Positions 15,973-24,612 of a DNA stretch of 64,000 bases are shown here, piece by piece. The stretch comes from Streptomyces violaceoruber (GTDB lineage Bacteria; Actinomycetota; Actinomycetes; Streptomycetales; Streptomycetaceae). The stretch spans positions 75,059 to 139,058 of the forward strand of contig JODI01000012.1 of NCBI GenBank assembly GCA_000720805.1. The letters are read 5' to 3'. The translations under genes were made by a program, and so were the position numbers. Position 1 is the first letter of the stretch; each line of letters starts with the position of its first letter. Under the pieces are notes generated by a model. It searched no databases, was not told where the DNA came from, and was given only the letters and a program-made list of their open reading frames with translations.

Positions 15973-17253
15973 TCACACCGAACGGAACGCCAGGACGACA
16001 TTGTGCCCGCCGAACCCGAACGAGTCGTTCAGGGCAGCGATACGGCCCTCCACGGGCAGCTTGCGTGCCTCACCGCGCACCACGTCGGCGTTGGCGGCAG
16101 CCTCAGGGTCGAGGTTCTCCACGTTGATGGTCGGCGGAGCCACCCGGTGGTACAGGGCGAGGACCGTCGCCACGGACTCCACGCCGCCCGCGCCACCGAG
16201 CAGGTGACCGGTCATCGACTTGGTCGCGGAGACCGCCATGTGGTCCGCGTCGTCGCCGAACACCTTGCGCAGCGCCTTCAGCTCGGCCACGTCACCGGCC
16301 GGCGTCGACGTCGCGTGCGCGTTGACGTGCACGATCTCCGCCGGGTCCAGGTCGGTGCCGTCCAGCAGGTTCTGCAGGGCGTGCGAGATGCCCCGCCCCT
16401 CCGGCTCCGGCTGCACGATGTCGTGGGCGTCGGCGGAGATGCCCTGCCCGACCGCCTCGGCGTACACCCGCGCACCGCGGGCGGCGGCGTGCTCGGCGGA
16501 CTCCAGGACGATCACGCCGGCGCCCTCGCCCAGGACGAAGCCGTCGCGGGCGGTGTCGTAGGGACGCGAGGCGCCCTGGGGGTCGTCGTTGTTCTTGGAC
16601 ATCGCCATCATGTTGCCGAACGCGGCGATGGGCAGCGGGTGGATCGCCGCCTCCGTACCACCCGCGACGACGACGTCGGCGCGGCCGGTGCGGATCATCT
16701 CGATGGCGTAGCCGATGGCCTCGGCACCCGACGCGCACGCGGAGACCGGCGTGTGCACGCCCGCCCGGGCGCCCACGAGCAGGCCCACGTTGGCCGAGGG
16801 GCTGTTCGGCATCAGCATGGGGACGGTGTGCGGGGAGACGCGGCGGACGCCCTTCTCCTTCAGCACGTCGTACTGGTCCAGCAGGGTCGTCACGCCGCCG
16901 ATGCCGGAGGCGATGACCGCGCCGAGCCGGTCGGGGTCGACGTCCCCTTCGGACCCGTCCTCCCCGGCCTTGCCGGTGAAGCCGGCGTCCTTCCAGGCCT
17001 CCTGGGCCGCGATCAGCGCGAACTGCGCCGAACGGTCCAGGCGGCGGGCCTGCGGCCGCGGGATGACCTCGGTCGGTTCCACGGCGATCTGAGCGGCGAT
17101 GCGGACCGCCTGATCGGCGGCCCACTCCTGCTCCAGGGGCTTGACGCCGGACTTGCCGGCGACCAGGCCCTCCCAGGTAGAGGCTGCGTCGCCACCCAGC
17201 GGTGTGGTTGCGCCGATACCGGTGACGACCACGGTGCGATTGGTCGAGCTCAC
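15973..17253 (-). CDS. fabF: 3-oxoacyl-ACP synthase II
   Basis: 426 residues from GTG at 17253, preceded by TTGGAGAAAG. It elongates acyl-ACP with malonyl-ACP in fatty acid synthesis. The condensing-enzyme residues are all present: Cys173 in VSACASG, His313 in NAHATSTPAGD, Lys345 and His350 in SATKSMTGH. It is the last gene of fabD-fabH-acpP-fabF, 76 bp after acpP, an order conserved in Streptomyces coelicolor. It is primary metabolism and not a polyketide synthase, since no chain-length-factor partner or tailoring gene is present. Confidence 0.97.
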   Translation of the reverse strand: MSSTNRTVVVTGIGATTPLGGDAASTWEGLVAGKSGVKPLEQEWAADQAVRIAAQIAVEPTEVIPRPQARRLDRSAQFALIAAQEAWKDAGFTGKAGEDGSEGDVDPDRLGAVIASGIGGVTTLLDQYDVLKEKGVRRVSPHTVPMLMPNSPSANVGLLVGARAGVHTPVSACASGAEAIGYAIEMIRTGRADVVVAGGTEAAIHPLPIAAFGNMMAMSKNNDDPQGASRPYDTARDGFVLGEGAGVIVLESAEHAAARGARVYAEAVGQGISADAHDIVQPEPEGRGISHALQNLLDGTDLDPAEIVHVNAHATSTPAGDVAELKALRKVFGDDADHMAVSATKSMTGHLLGGAGGVESVATVLALYHRVAPPTINVENLDPEAAANADVVRGEARKLPVEGRIAALNDSFGFGGHNVVLAFRSV

Positions 17254-17329
17254 GGGAATTCTTTCTCCAACGGATCGGGATTCAGCGGCGCCACCGCCGG
17301 GTGGCGGGGCAGGCGACCGGCCTGAGTGA

Positions 17330-17578
17330 TCAGGCCTGGTGCGTGAGGATGTAGTTGGTCGCGTCGCCGACCGTCTTGAGGTTCTTGACGTCCTCGTCGG
17401 GGATCTTGACGTCGAAGCGCTCCTCGGCGGCGACGACGACCTCGACCATGGACAGCGAGTCGACGTCCAGGTCGTCGGTGAAGGACTTGTCCAGCTGGAC
17501 GTCCTCAACCGGGATGCCGGCGATCTCGTTCACGATGTCGGCGAGACCGGCGACGATCTCTTCCTGAGTGGCGGCCAT
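17330..17578 (-). CDS. acpP: Acyl carrier protein
   Basis: 82 residues, strongly acidic. Ser41 in the DVDSLSMVE motif receives 4'-phosphopantetheine. It carries growing acyl chains between FabD, FabH and FabF. AGGAGCGCC lies upstream of the ATG. It is placed between fabH and fabF with short spacers, so co-transcription is expected. Confidence 0.97.
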   Translation of the reverse strand: MAATQEEIVAGLADIVNEIAGIPVEDVQLDKSFTDDLDVDSLSMVEVVVAAEERFDVKIPDEDVKNLKTVGDATNYILTHQA

Positions 17579-17657
17579 GGTGGGCGCTCCTTCGTAGATA
17601 TTCAGAGGGTGTTGGCTGTGGTTCCCGTACCGGACCCGAAGATCCGGCACGAAGTGC

Positions 17658-18689
17658 CTAGGGGAGGGTAACGACAGTCGCGGCGTAGACGAGACCCGCC
17701 CCGAATCCGATGACGAGCGCCGTGTCGCCGCTCTTCGCCTCGCCGGTCGCCAGAAGCCGCTCCATCGCGAGCGGAATCGAGGCGGCCGAGGTGTTGCCGG
17801 TGGTGCGTACGTCACGGGCGACCGTGACGGACTGCGGCAGCTTGAGAGTCTTCACCATCGAGTCGATGATCCGCTCGTTGGCCTGGTGCGGGATGAAGAC
17901 GTCCAGGTCGTCCGAGCTGATTCCGGCCGCGTCCAGCGCCTGCTGGGCGACCTTCGCCATCTCGAACACGGCCCAGCGGAACACCGCCTGGCCCTCCTGG
18001 GTGATCGCGGGGAACTTGACGTTGCCCTCGCGGTCGAGCGGAAGCCTGGAGACGTCGCCGAGCCGGAATTCGGTCCAGGACACGGTCTGCTTGATCGTCT
18101 CGGACTTGTCGCCCTCGGAGCCCCACACGGTCGGGCCGATGTGCGGCTCCTGCGAGGGACCGACCACGACCGCGCCCGCCCCGTCGCCGAACAGGAAGGC
18201 CGTCGCGCGGTCCTCCAGGTCGGTCAGGTCGCTGAGCCGCTCGACGCCGATGACAAGTACGTACTCCGCCGAGCCCTCGACGATCATGCCCTTGGCGAGG
18301 GTGAGGCCGTAGCCGAAGCCGGCGCAGCCCGCCGAGATGTCGAAGGCCGCTGCCTTGTCCGTGCCGAGTTTGTCGGCGATCTCAGTGGCGACGGCCGGCG
18401 TCTGCTTGAAGTGCGAGACGGTCGAGACGATCACACCGCCGATCTGCTCGGCGGAGATCCCGGCGTCGGCGATGGCCTTGCCGGACGCCTCGATCGACAT
18501 CGCGGCGACCGTCTCCTCGTCGTTCGCCCAGTGCCGCGTCTCGATGCCGGAGCGCGAGCGGATCCACTCGTCGGACGAGTCGATCGTCTCGAGGATCACC
18601 TCGTTCGGCACGACCCGGGTGGGACGGTAGCCGCCCACACCGAGGATTCGCGCGTACGGGGCGCCCTTGCTGGGCTTGATCTTCGACAT
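17658..18689 (-). CDS. fabH: 3-oxoacyl-ACP synthase III
   Basis: 343 residues, usual for the family. It starts fatty acid synthesis by condensing an acyl-CoA primer with malonyl-ACP; in Streptomyces it accepts branched primers, giving iso and anteiso acids. The triad is visible as Cys122 (ISAGCAGFGYG), His268 (FIPHQAN) and Asn299 (TTGNTSAAS). The start follows an AAGGAGT. It lies 17 bp downstream of fabD and 79 bp upstream of acpP. Confidence 0.97.
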   Translation of the reverse strand: MSKIKPSKGAPYARILGVGGYRPTRVVPNEVILETIDSSDEWIRSRSGIETRHWANDEETVAAMSIEASGKAIADAGISAEQIGGVIVSTVSHFKQTPAVATEIADKLGTDKAAAFDISAGCAGFGYGLTLAKGMIVEGSAEYVLVIGVERLSDLTDLEDRATAFLFGDGAGAVVVGPSQEPHIGPTVWGSEGDKSETIKQTVSWTEFRLGDVSRLPLDREGNVKFPAITQEGQAVFRWAVFEMAKVAQQALDAAGISSDDLDVFIPHQANERIIDSMVKTLKLPQSVTVARDVRTTGNTSAASIPLAMERLLATGEAKSGDTALVIGFGAGLVYAATVVTLP

Positions 18690-18706
18690 GCTGCTCGGAC
18701 TCCTTG

Positions 18707-19645
18707 TCAGGAACTGTGCTCGGCGATGAGCTCGCGAGCCGCGTCGAGGTCGTCGGGGGTCTTCAGGGCCAGCGTCTTCACGCCCGGCAGCGCCCGCTTG
18801 GCCAGGCCGGTCAGGGTGCCGCCCGGGCACACCTCCAGCAGGGCCGTGACACCGAGCTCCTTGAACGTCTCCATGCACCGGTCCCAGCGGACCGGGTTGG
18901 CGACCTGGCCGACCAGCCGCGTCAGGACCTCGGCGCCGGTGGCGACCGTCTGCCCGTCCTTGTTGGAGACGTAGGGCAGCTTCGGGTCGGCGGGCGCCAG
19001 GTCCTCGGCGGCCTTCGCCAGCGCGTCGACCGCGGGGGCCATGTGGTGCGTGTGGAAGGCGCCGGCCACCTTCAGCGGGACGACCTTGCGCACGCCCTCC
19101 GGCTTGTCCTCGTTCAGCGCGGCGAGCTGCTCCAGTGTGCCCGCGGCCACGATCTGGCCGGCGCCGTTGACGTTCGCCGGGGTCAGGCCCAGCTTCTCCA
19201 GATGGGCGACGCTCACCTCGGGGTCGCCCCCGAGCAGCGCCGACATGCCGGTCGCGGTGACGGCGGCCGCCTCGGCCATGGCCAGGCCGCGGACGCGGAC
19301 CAGCCGGACCGTCTCCTCGTCGGACAGGACACCGGCGAGACCGGCGGCGGTCAGCTCGCCGACGCTGTGCCCGGCGATGGCGCCGACCTTGCCGGGCAGC
19401 TCGGCCGGGTCGTCGAAGAGCGTGTACGCGGAGGCCAGTCCGGCCGCGACCAGCAGCGGCTGCGCCACCGCGGTGTCGCGGATCTCCTCCGCGTCACCCT
19501 CGGTGCCGTAGCGGATCAGATCGAGCTGCACGGCCTCGGACCATGCCTCGAGGGCGCCGCGGACACCGGGGAGTTCGAGCCAGGGAGTCAGGAAGCCGGG
19601 CGTCTGGGCGCCTTGGCCGGGAGCGACGAGTACGAGCACTCTCAC
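18707..19645 (-). CDS. fabD: Malonyl-CoA:ACP transacylase
   Basis: 312 residues from GTG at 19645; a second GTG at 19639 is equally possible. The oxyanion motif QGAQ is at 11-14, nucleophile Ser94 lies in GHSVGE and His198 in GAFHTHH. It loads malonate onto AcpP and, in streptomycetes, may also serve polyketide synthases. First gene of the fab operon; the 83-bp gap to fasR carries an unusual pair of overlapping inverted repeats. Confidence 0.97.
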   Translation of the reverse strand: MRVLVLVAPGQGAQTPGFLTPWLELPGVRGALEAWSEAVQLDLIRYGTEGDAEEIRDTAVAQPLLVAAGLASAYTLFDDPAELPGKVGAIAGHSVGELTAAGLAGVLSDEETVRLVRVRGLAMAEAAAVTATGMSALLGGDPEVSVAHLEKLGLTPANVNGAGQIVAAGTLEQLAALNEDKPEGVRKVVPLKVAGAFHTHHMAPAVDALAKAAEDLAPADPKLPYVSNKDGQTVATGAEVLTRLVGQVANPVRWDRCMETFKELGVTALLEVCPGGTLTGLAKRALPGVKTLALKTPDDLDAARELIAEHSS

Positions 19646-19700
19646 ACTCTCTCTTGTGGACGGCCAAGGCCGCCCGTGGGGACAGGGACGAAGAACAGCA

Positions 19701-19726
19701 GGGGGTTTTGTGGGCCCCCGACAAAA
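19701..19726. promoter_or_regulatory. Overlapping inverted repeats between fasR and fabD
   Basis: GGGGG/CCCCC (19701-19705, 19715-19719) and TTTTGT/ACAAAA (19706-19711, 19721-19726) interleave, so only one of the two hairpins can form at a time. It lies 3 bp past the fasR stop and 55 bp before fabD. Confidence 0.5.
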
Positions 19727-19728
19727 GA

Positions 19729-20928
19729 CTAGAGCTGGAGATCGCAGTCGGCCAGACGCCCCAGGATGAGCGCGATGCGCAGCGTGAACGCCGAACGCAC
19801 ATCGGAGGGTGACCAGCCGGTGACGTCAGTCACACGTCGGAGCCGGTAGCGGACGGTGTTGGGATGGACGAAGAGCATACGCGCGGCGCCCTCCAAACTG
19901 CTCGCTTGCTCGAGATAGACGGAGAGTGTCTCCAGGAGCGCCGACCCGGCCTCCTCCAGTGGTCTGTAGATCTCCTCCACCAACTGCTCACGGGCGCCCG
20001 GGTCACCGGCCATCGCGCGCTCCGGCAGCAGATCGTCCGCCAGCACCGGCCGCGGGGCGTCCTGCCAGGCGGAACACGCCCTCAGTCCGGCGGCGGCTGC
20101 CTGCGCGGAACGGGTCGCGGCCAGCAGGTCCGGGACGACGGGCCCCGCGACGACCGGTCCGGCCGCGTAGGGCCCGATCAGCGACTTGGCCACGGCGAGG
20201 GGGTTGTCGCTGCCGCCCGCGATGACGACGAGCCGGGTGCCGAGCACCCCGGTGAGCACCTGGAGCTTGGCGTGCCGGGCCGCCCGCCGGATGGCCTCGA
20301 CGGTCAGCTCGCTGTCACCGTCGGGCGCCGTCCCCAACACCACGCACACGTGCTCGGGCGAGTTCCAGCCCAGCGCGGCGGCCCGGGACACGGCTCCCTC
20401 GTCGGCCTCGCCGCTCAGCACGGCGTTCACCACGAGCGACTCCAGCCGGGCGTCCCAGGCGCCGCGGGCCTCGGCGGCCTGGGCGTACACCTGGGCGGTC
20501 GCGAAGGCGATCTCGCGGGCGTACACCAGCAGCGCCTCGCGCAGCACGTTCTCGTCGCCGGGGGCCGCCACCTCGTCGATCGCGGACTCCATGACCTCGA
20601 TCGTGGTGCGCACCATCTCGACGGTCTGGCGCAGCGTGATGGCCCTGGTCAGCTCGCGCGGCGCCGTGCCGAAGACGTCGGTGGAGATGGCCTGGGGCGC
20701 GTCCGGGTGCCGGAACCACTCGGTGAAGGCGGCGATACCGGCCTGGGCGACCAGCCCGATCCAGGAACGGTTCTCCGGAGGCATCGCCCGGTACCACGGC
20801 AGCGTCTCGTCCATGCGCGCGATCGCCTGCGCGGCGAGACTGCCGGACGACTTCTCCAGCCGCTTCAGGGTCGCGGGGTGCGAGTGGGTGGGTGCGGCGT
20901 CGGGGCGGCGGGTCACTGGTTCGGGCAC
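19729..20928 (-). CDS. fasR: Fatty acid synthase regulator, PucR type
   Basis: 399 residues from GTG at 20928. The C-terminus has the PucR/CdaR-type HTH (EGAARMLFVHPNTVRYRLRRVTDVTG), and the middle is a GGDEF-like CdaR region. Position directly upstream of fabD-fabH-acpP-fabF on the same strand matches FasR of S. coelicolor, shown to bind that promoter region and activate fatty acid synthesis. The assignment rests on synteny plus domain match. Effector not visible. A pirin gene diverges from its start, 69 bp away. Confidence 0.9.
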   Translation of the reverse strand: MPEPVTRRPDAAPTHSHPATLKRLEKSSGSLAAQAIARMDETLPWYRAMPPENRSWIGLVAQAGIAAFTEWFRHPDAPQAISTDVFGTAPRELTRAITLRQTVEMVRTTIEVMESAIDEVAAPGDENVLREALLVYAREIAFATAQVYAQAAEARGAWDARLESLVVNAVLSGEADEGAVSRAAALGWNSPEHVCVVLGTAPDGDSELTVEAIRRAARHAKLQVLTGVLGTRLVVIAGGSDNPLAVAKSLIGPYAAGPVVAGPVVPDLLAATRSAQAAAAGLRACSAWQDAPRPVLADDLLPERAMAGDPGAREQLVEEIYRPLEEAGSALLETLSVYLEQASSLEGAARMLFVHPNTVRYRLRRVTDVTGWSPSDVRSAFTLRIALILGRLADCDLQL

Positions 20929-20997
20929 GGGACAAGACTGCCTTATCCGGACGGGAGTGCGCGTCGCCGGGTGGCGGTGAGGGCTACCGTGGTGGAC

Positions 20998-21651
20998 GTG
21001 ATGGACGTACGGCGCGCTACGGAGCGCCACCGAGGCGGGGAGCCGGAGGCCGGCGTCGAGTCGCTGCACGCCTTCTCCTTCGGCCCGCACTACGATCCCG
21101 ACAACCTCCGCTTCGGCGCGCTGATCGCCTGCAACGAGGAGCGCCTCGCCCCCGGCGCCGGCTTCGACGAGCACCCGCACAGCCACACCGAGATCGTCAC
21201 CTGGGTGGCCGAGGGCGAGCTCACCCACCGCGACTCCACCGGCCACGAGACGGTCGTACGCCCCGGCGACGTCCAGCGCCTCAGCTCCGCCGCCGGCGTC
21301 CGGCACGTGGAGCGCAACGACGGCCGGGCCCCCCTGACCTTCGTCCAGATGTGGCTGGCCCCGCTGCGGCCCGGCGGCGACCCGTCCTACGAGATCGTCC
21401 CCGGCATCGCGGACTCCACCCCGTACGCCGTCCCGGAGGCGGGCGCGATGCTCCACGTACGGCGCCTGGCGGCGGGGGAGCGGACGGCGGTACCGGACGG
21501 GGCGTACGTGTACGTGCATGTCGTACGCGGTGAAGTGAGCCTGGACGGCGAGGAGTTGGGCCCGGGCGACGCGGCGCGGATCACGGACGCGAAGGATCTG
21601 GAGGCGGTGGGGGTGACGGGGGCGGAGCTGCTGCTGTGGGAGATGTCCTAG
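20998..21651 (+). CDS. Pirin-family bicupin
   Basis: 217 residues. The start is ambiguous: GTG at 20998 lies 7 nt after TACCGT (leaderless), GTG at 20992 lies 8 nt after GAGGG, and ATG is at 21001. The first cupin has the pirin metal motif HPHSHTEIVTWV...GELTHRDS, and GVRHVERN supplies the His-x-Glu pair, so metal binding is intact. YhhW-type pirins have quercetin 2,3-dioxygenase activity; others act as redox sensors. It diverges from fasR and overlaps the convergent serine hydrolase by 4 bp. Confidence 0.9.
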   Translation: MMDVRRATERHRGGEPEAGVESLHAFSFGPHYDPDNLRFGALIACNEERLAPGAGFDEHPHSHTEIVTWVAEGELTHRDSTGHETVVRPGDVQRLSSAAGVRHVERNDGRAPLTFVQMWLAPLRPGGDPSYEIVPGIADSTPYAVPEAGAMLHVRRLAAGERTAVPDGAYVYVHVVRGEVSLDGEELGPGDAARITDAKDLEAVGVTGAELLLWEMS

Positions 21652-22463
21652 AGCTCGGCGAGCACCGCGTCCGTGAACGCCGGCCAGGCCTCGATCGCCC
21701 AGGGGCCGAAGGCGCGATCGGTCAGGGCCACGCAGGCCACCCCCGCAGTCGGGTCGATCCACAGGAACGTACCCGACTGGCCGAAGTGTCCGAAGGTGCG
21801 CGGGGAGGACGAAGAGCCCGTCCAGTGCGGTGACTTGGAGTCGCGGATCTCGAAGCCGAGCCCCCAGTCGTTGGGGTTCTGGTGGCCGTAGCCCGGCAGC
21901 ACGCCCTTCGTCCCCGGGTACTGGACCGTCATCGCCTCCGCGACCGTGCGCGCGTCGAGCAGGCGGGGCGCCTGGATCTCGGCCGCGAACCGGGCGAGGT
22001 CCCGCACCGTCGAGACGCCGTCCTTGGCCGCAGAGCCCTCCAGGCTCGTGGCCGTCATCCCCAGCGGTTCCAGCACCGCCTGCCGCAGGTACTCGCCGAA
22101 CGGGATCTCCGTGGCCTTGGCGATGTGGTCGCCGAGCTGCTCGAAGCCGGCGTTGGAGTACAGCCGCCGTTCGCCGGGCGAGGCGGTGACCCGGTGCTCG
22201 TCGAAGGCCAGCCCCGAGGTGTGCGCGAGCAGATGCCGGACCGTGGCCCCGGGCGGCCCGGCCGGCTCGTCGAGGTCGATCGCCCCCTCCTCGTACGCGA
22301 CGAGGGCGGCGTAGGCCGCGAGCGGCTTGGTGACCGAGGCCAGCGGGAAGCGCTGCCCGGCCGGGCCGTGGGAGCCGAGCAGCGTCCCGTCGGCGCGTAC
22401 GACGGCCGCCGCGGCGGTGGGAACCGGCCAGTTCTCGATCAGCGCGAGGCTCTGCAAGGTCAT
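21648..22463 (-). CDS. Serine hydrolase, beta-lactamase family
   Basis: 271 residues, no signal peptide. Motif SxxK is SVTK (near 42-45), motif YxN is YSN (near 101-103) and a KTG-like HFGQSG is near 227. LLAHTSGL is also typical of class C-like esterases/DD-peptidases. TAGGCT lies 7 nt before the ATG (22471-22476), suggesting a leaderless mRNA. It overlaps the pirin stop by 4 bp and follows the acetyltransferase by 19 bp on the same strand. Confidence 0.88.
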   Translation of the reverse strand: MTLQSLALIENWPVPTAAAAVVRADGTLLGSHGPAGQRFPLASVTKPLAAYAALVAYEEGAIDLDEPAGPPGATVRHLLAHTSGLAFDEHRVTASPGERRLYSNAGFEQLGDHIAKATEIPFGEYLRQAVLEPLGMTATSLEGSAAKDGVSTVRDLARFAAEIQAPRLLDARTVAEAMTVQYPGTKGVLPGYGHQNPNDWGLGFEIRDSKSPHWTGSSSSPRTFGHFGQSGTFLWIDPTAGVACVALTDRAFGPWAIEAWPAFTDAVLAEL

Positions 22464-22482
22464 GCCCAGGAGCCTAAGGCGC

Positions 22483-22965
22483 TCAGAACGTCAGCCGCAT
22501 CGAGGGGTCCGGCTTGCGCACGAAACCCAGCGACGCGTAGAGCGGTTCGGCCTGGGCGGACGCGTTCAGGTCCACGTGCGGGACGCCCCGCTCGCGGAAC
22601 CACTGGAGCAGTTCCTCCATGCACGCGCGTGCGTACCCCCGGCGCCGGGCGTCCGGGTCGGTGGCGACGCTGAAGACATGGCCGACCCGGCCGTGCGGAT
22701 TGTCCGCCCGCCCGATGCGGTACTCCAGGGTCCCGGCCACCAGTGCCGCGAGCGCTCCCGGCCGCTCCGGACGGTCCACGACGAACGCCACGAAGTCCCC
22801 GTCCGGCTCGGCGAGCCGGGCCCGCAGGGTCGGCAGGGACGCGGAGTGCCACTGAGTGGCCGCGGACGCCGTGTCCGCACCGGCGAACACGGAATCGATC
22901 ATCACCTGACGCAGCCGCAGTACTTCCGGCGCGTCGTCCACCGTGGCACGACGTACGAGACTCAT
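22483..22965 (-). CDS. GNAT-family N-acetyltransferase
   Basis: 160 residues covering one GNAT fold. The acetyl-CoA pyrophosphate loop is visible as ATDPDARRRGYAR, and the closing motif is AEPLYASLGFVRKPDPSM. Substrate unknown. TAGCGT sits 6 nt upstream of the ATG (22972-22977), consistent with a leaderless transcript. The 95 bp to the divergent merR gene contain that gene's operator. Confidence 0.9.
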   Translation of the reverse strand: MSLVRRATVDDAPEVLRLRQVMIDSVFAGADTASAATQWHSASLPTLRARLAEPDGDFVAFVVDRPERPGALAALVAGTLEYRIGRADNPHGRVGHVFSVATDPDARRRGYARACMEELLQWFRERGVPHVDLNASAQAEPLYASLGFVRKPDPSMRLTF

Positions 22966-23022
22966 GCCCGCACGCTAGCCAGCCCGCCTGTGTCATGTCC
23001 CGTCGATTTCTTACCGATCCGC

Positions 23023-23053
23023 TTGCTTGGAGTGCACTCCAAGGCCATAGCTT
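23023..23053 (+). promoter_or_regulatory. MerR-type promoter-operator
   Basis: TTGCTT (23023-23028) and TAGCTT (23048-23053) are separated by 19 bp, the stretched spacing that MerR activators correct. A perfect 18-bp palindrome CTTGGAGTGCACTCCAAG (23026-23043) fills the spacer. The ATG follows 7 nt after the -10 box. Confidence 0.9.
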
Positions 23054-23060
23054 TGAGGTC

Positions 23061-23522
23061 ATGACGGTGATGGAGACCACGGGTACCAGGACCGACAGCT
23101 GTGCCGTACCGCCACACGCCGGCAGGCGACCGGAAGGCCAGGACAGCTACACGATCAGCGAGGTCGTCGGGCTCACCGGCCTGACCGCGCACACCCTGCG
23201 CTGGTACGAGCGCATCGGCCTGATGCCGCACATCGACCGCTCGCACACCGGTCAGCGCCGCTACAGCAACCGCGACCTCGACTGGCTCGACCTGGTCGGC
23301 AAGCTCCGGCTCACCGGCATGCCGGTGGCGGACATGGTGCGCTACGCGGAACTGGTGCGCGAGGGCGACCACACCTACGGGGACCGCTTCGAGCTGCTGA
23401 AGGCGACCCGCGAGGACGTCCTCGCCCGGATCGCCGAACTCCAGGACACGCTCGCGGTCCTCGACCGGAAGATCGGTTTCTACGCGGACGCCGGGCGTGC
23501 CCTGGCGTCGGAAAGGTCCTGA
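23061..23522 (+). CDS. MerR-family transcriptional regulator
   Basis: 153 residues; HTH_1-type MerR domain at about 31-100 (YTISEVVGLTGLTAHTLRWYERIGLM, then RRYSNRDLDWLDLVGKLR), followed by a dimerisation helix. No cysteine cluster for metals is present, so it is not a metal sensor; it resembles regulators that sense aldehydes or similar small electrophiles. It should autoregulate and drive the aldo/keto reductase with which it overlaps (TGATG). The A of the ATG lies where transcription should start, so the mRNA is probably leaderless. Confidence 0.92.
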   Translation: MTVMETTGTRTDSCAVPPHAGRRPEGQDSYTISEVVGLTGLTAHTLRWYERIGLMPHIDRSHTGQRRYSNRDLDWLDLVGKLRLTGMPVADMVRYAELVREGDHTYGDRFELLKATREDVLARIAELQDTLAVLDRKIGFYADAGRALASERS

Positions 23523-24538
23523 TGACCAACGGCAAGATCCCCGCGGTACGGCTCGGCGACGACGGCCCCGAGGTGGGGGTGCAGGGCCTCGGCTGCATGG
23601 GCATGAGCTTCGGGTACGGCCCCACGGACGCCGACGAGGCCCGGGCCACCCTGGAGCGGGCGCTGGAGCTGGGCGTGACCCTGTACGACACGGCGGACGC
23701 GTACGGCGCGGGCGAGAACGAGCGGTTCCTGGCCCCCTTCGTCAAGGCGCACCGCGACGACGTCGTGATCGCCACCAAGTTCGCCCTCGCGATACCGCCG
23801 GACGACCCGACCCGGCGGATCATCCGCAACGACGCCCCCTACATCCGCCAGGCCGTCGAGGGGAGCCTCAAGCGCCTGGACGTCGACGTCATCGACCTCT
23901 ACTACATGCACCGGCGCGACGTGAACGTGCCGATCGAGGAGACCGTCGGCGTGATGGCCGAGCTGGTGCGCGAGGGCAAGGTCAAGCACCTGGGCCTGAG
24001 CGAGGTCACCGCGACGGAGCTGCGGGCCGCGCAGGCCGTGCACCCGATCGCCGCCCTGCAGTCGGAGTGGTCGCTGTTCAGCCGGGACATCGAGGCGCGG
24101 GTCGTACCGGCCGCCCGGGAGCTGGGCGTGACCCTGGTGCCGTACTCCCCGCTGGGCCGCGGCTTCCTCACCGGGTCCTTCAGCAACGCCGAGACGGACC
24201 TGACCAGCGGCGACTTCCGCCGCCAGCAGCCCCGCTTCACCGGCGAGAACGCCGCCGCGAACGCGGCGCTGCTGGAGCCGGTCCGCACGGTGGCCGAGTC
24301 CCACGGGGTCTCCCCCGGCCAGGTGGCGCTGGCCTGGGTCCAGCAGCAGGCGGCGGTGCACGGTCTGCCGGTGGTGCCGATCCCGGGCACCCGCAAGGTC
24401 AGCCGGATCGAGGAGAACACCGCGGCCACGAAGATCGAGCTGACCGAGAAGGACCTGGCACTCCTGGAGCCGATCGCGGCACAGGTGGCGGGCGACCGCT
24501 ACCCGGACATGAGGTTCACGTCCGCCGGACGCGAGTAG
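23522..24538 (+). CDS. Aldo/keto reductase
   Basis: 338-residue (beta/alpha)8 NADPH-dependent oxidoreductase (AKR13/YhdN-like). Catalytic tetrad Asp56, Tyr61 (DTADAYG), Lys86 (ATKFA) and His130 (YYMHRRD) is complete, and PIPGTRKVSRIEENT forms the cofactor-binding end. It reduces aldehydes or ketones in the cytoplasm. Start codon overlaps the merR stop, so the pair is one transcription and translation unit. Likely induced by a carbonyl compound sensed by the MerR protein. Confidence 0.95.
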   Translation: MTNGKIPAVRLGDDGPEVGVQGLGCMGMSFGYGPTDADEARATLERALELGVTLYDTADAYGAGENERFLAPFVKAHRDDVVIATKFALAIPPDDPTRRIIRNDAPYIRQAVEGSLKRLDVDVIDLYYMHRRDVNVPIEETVGVMAELVREGKVKHLGLSEVTATELRAAQAVHPIAALQSEWSLFSRDIEARVVPAARELGVTLVPYSPLGRGFLTGSFSNAETDLTSGDFRRQQPRFTGENAAANAALLEPVRTVAESHGVSPGQVALAWVQQQAAVHGLPVVPIPGTRKVSRIEENTAATKIELTEKDLALLEPIAAQVAGDRYPDMRFTSAGRE

Positions 24539-24558
24539 TCCACGCCTCGTCAGCCGGC

Positions 24559-24612
24559 GGTCAGAGCTCCGTCGGCGGTCAGAGTTCCACCAGCGGTCAG
24601 AGCTCCGCCAGC
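24559..24612. repeat. Three 18-bp tandem repeats across the DUF4429 stop codon
   Basis: GGTCAGAGCTCC plus a six-base spacer, repeated three times (24559, 24577, 24595). The third copy contains the stop codon of the minus-strand gene, and the other two place further in-frame TGA codons after it. Confidence 0.9.

Noticed and set aside
15973..19645. Possible type II polyketide synthase (ketosynthase, ACP, KSIII, acyltransferase)
   Set aside because: Gene order fabD-fabH-acpP-fabF with fasR is the primary fatty acid synthase; no chain-length factor, cyclase or tailoring genes nearby.
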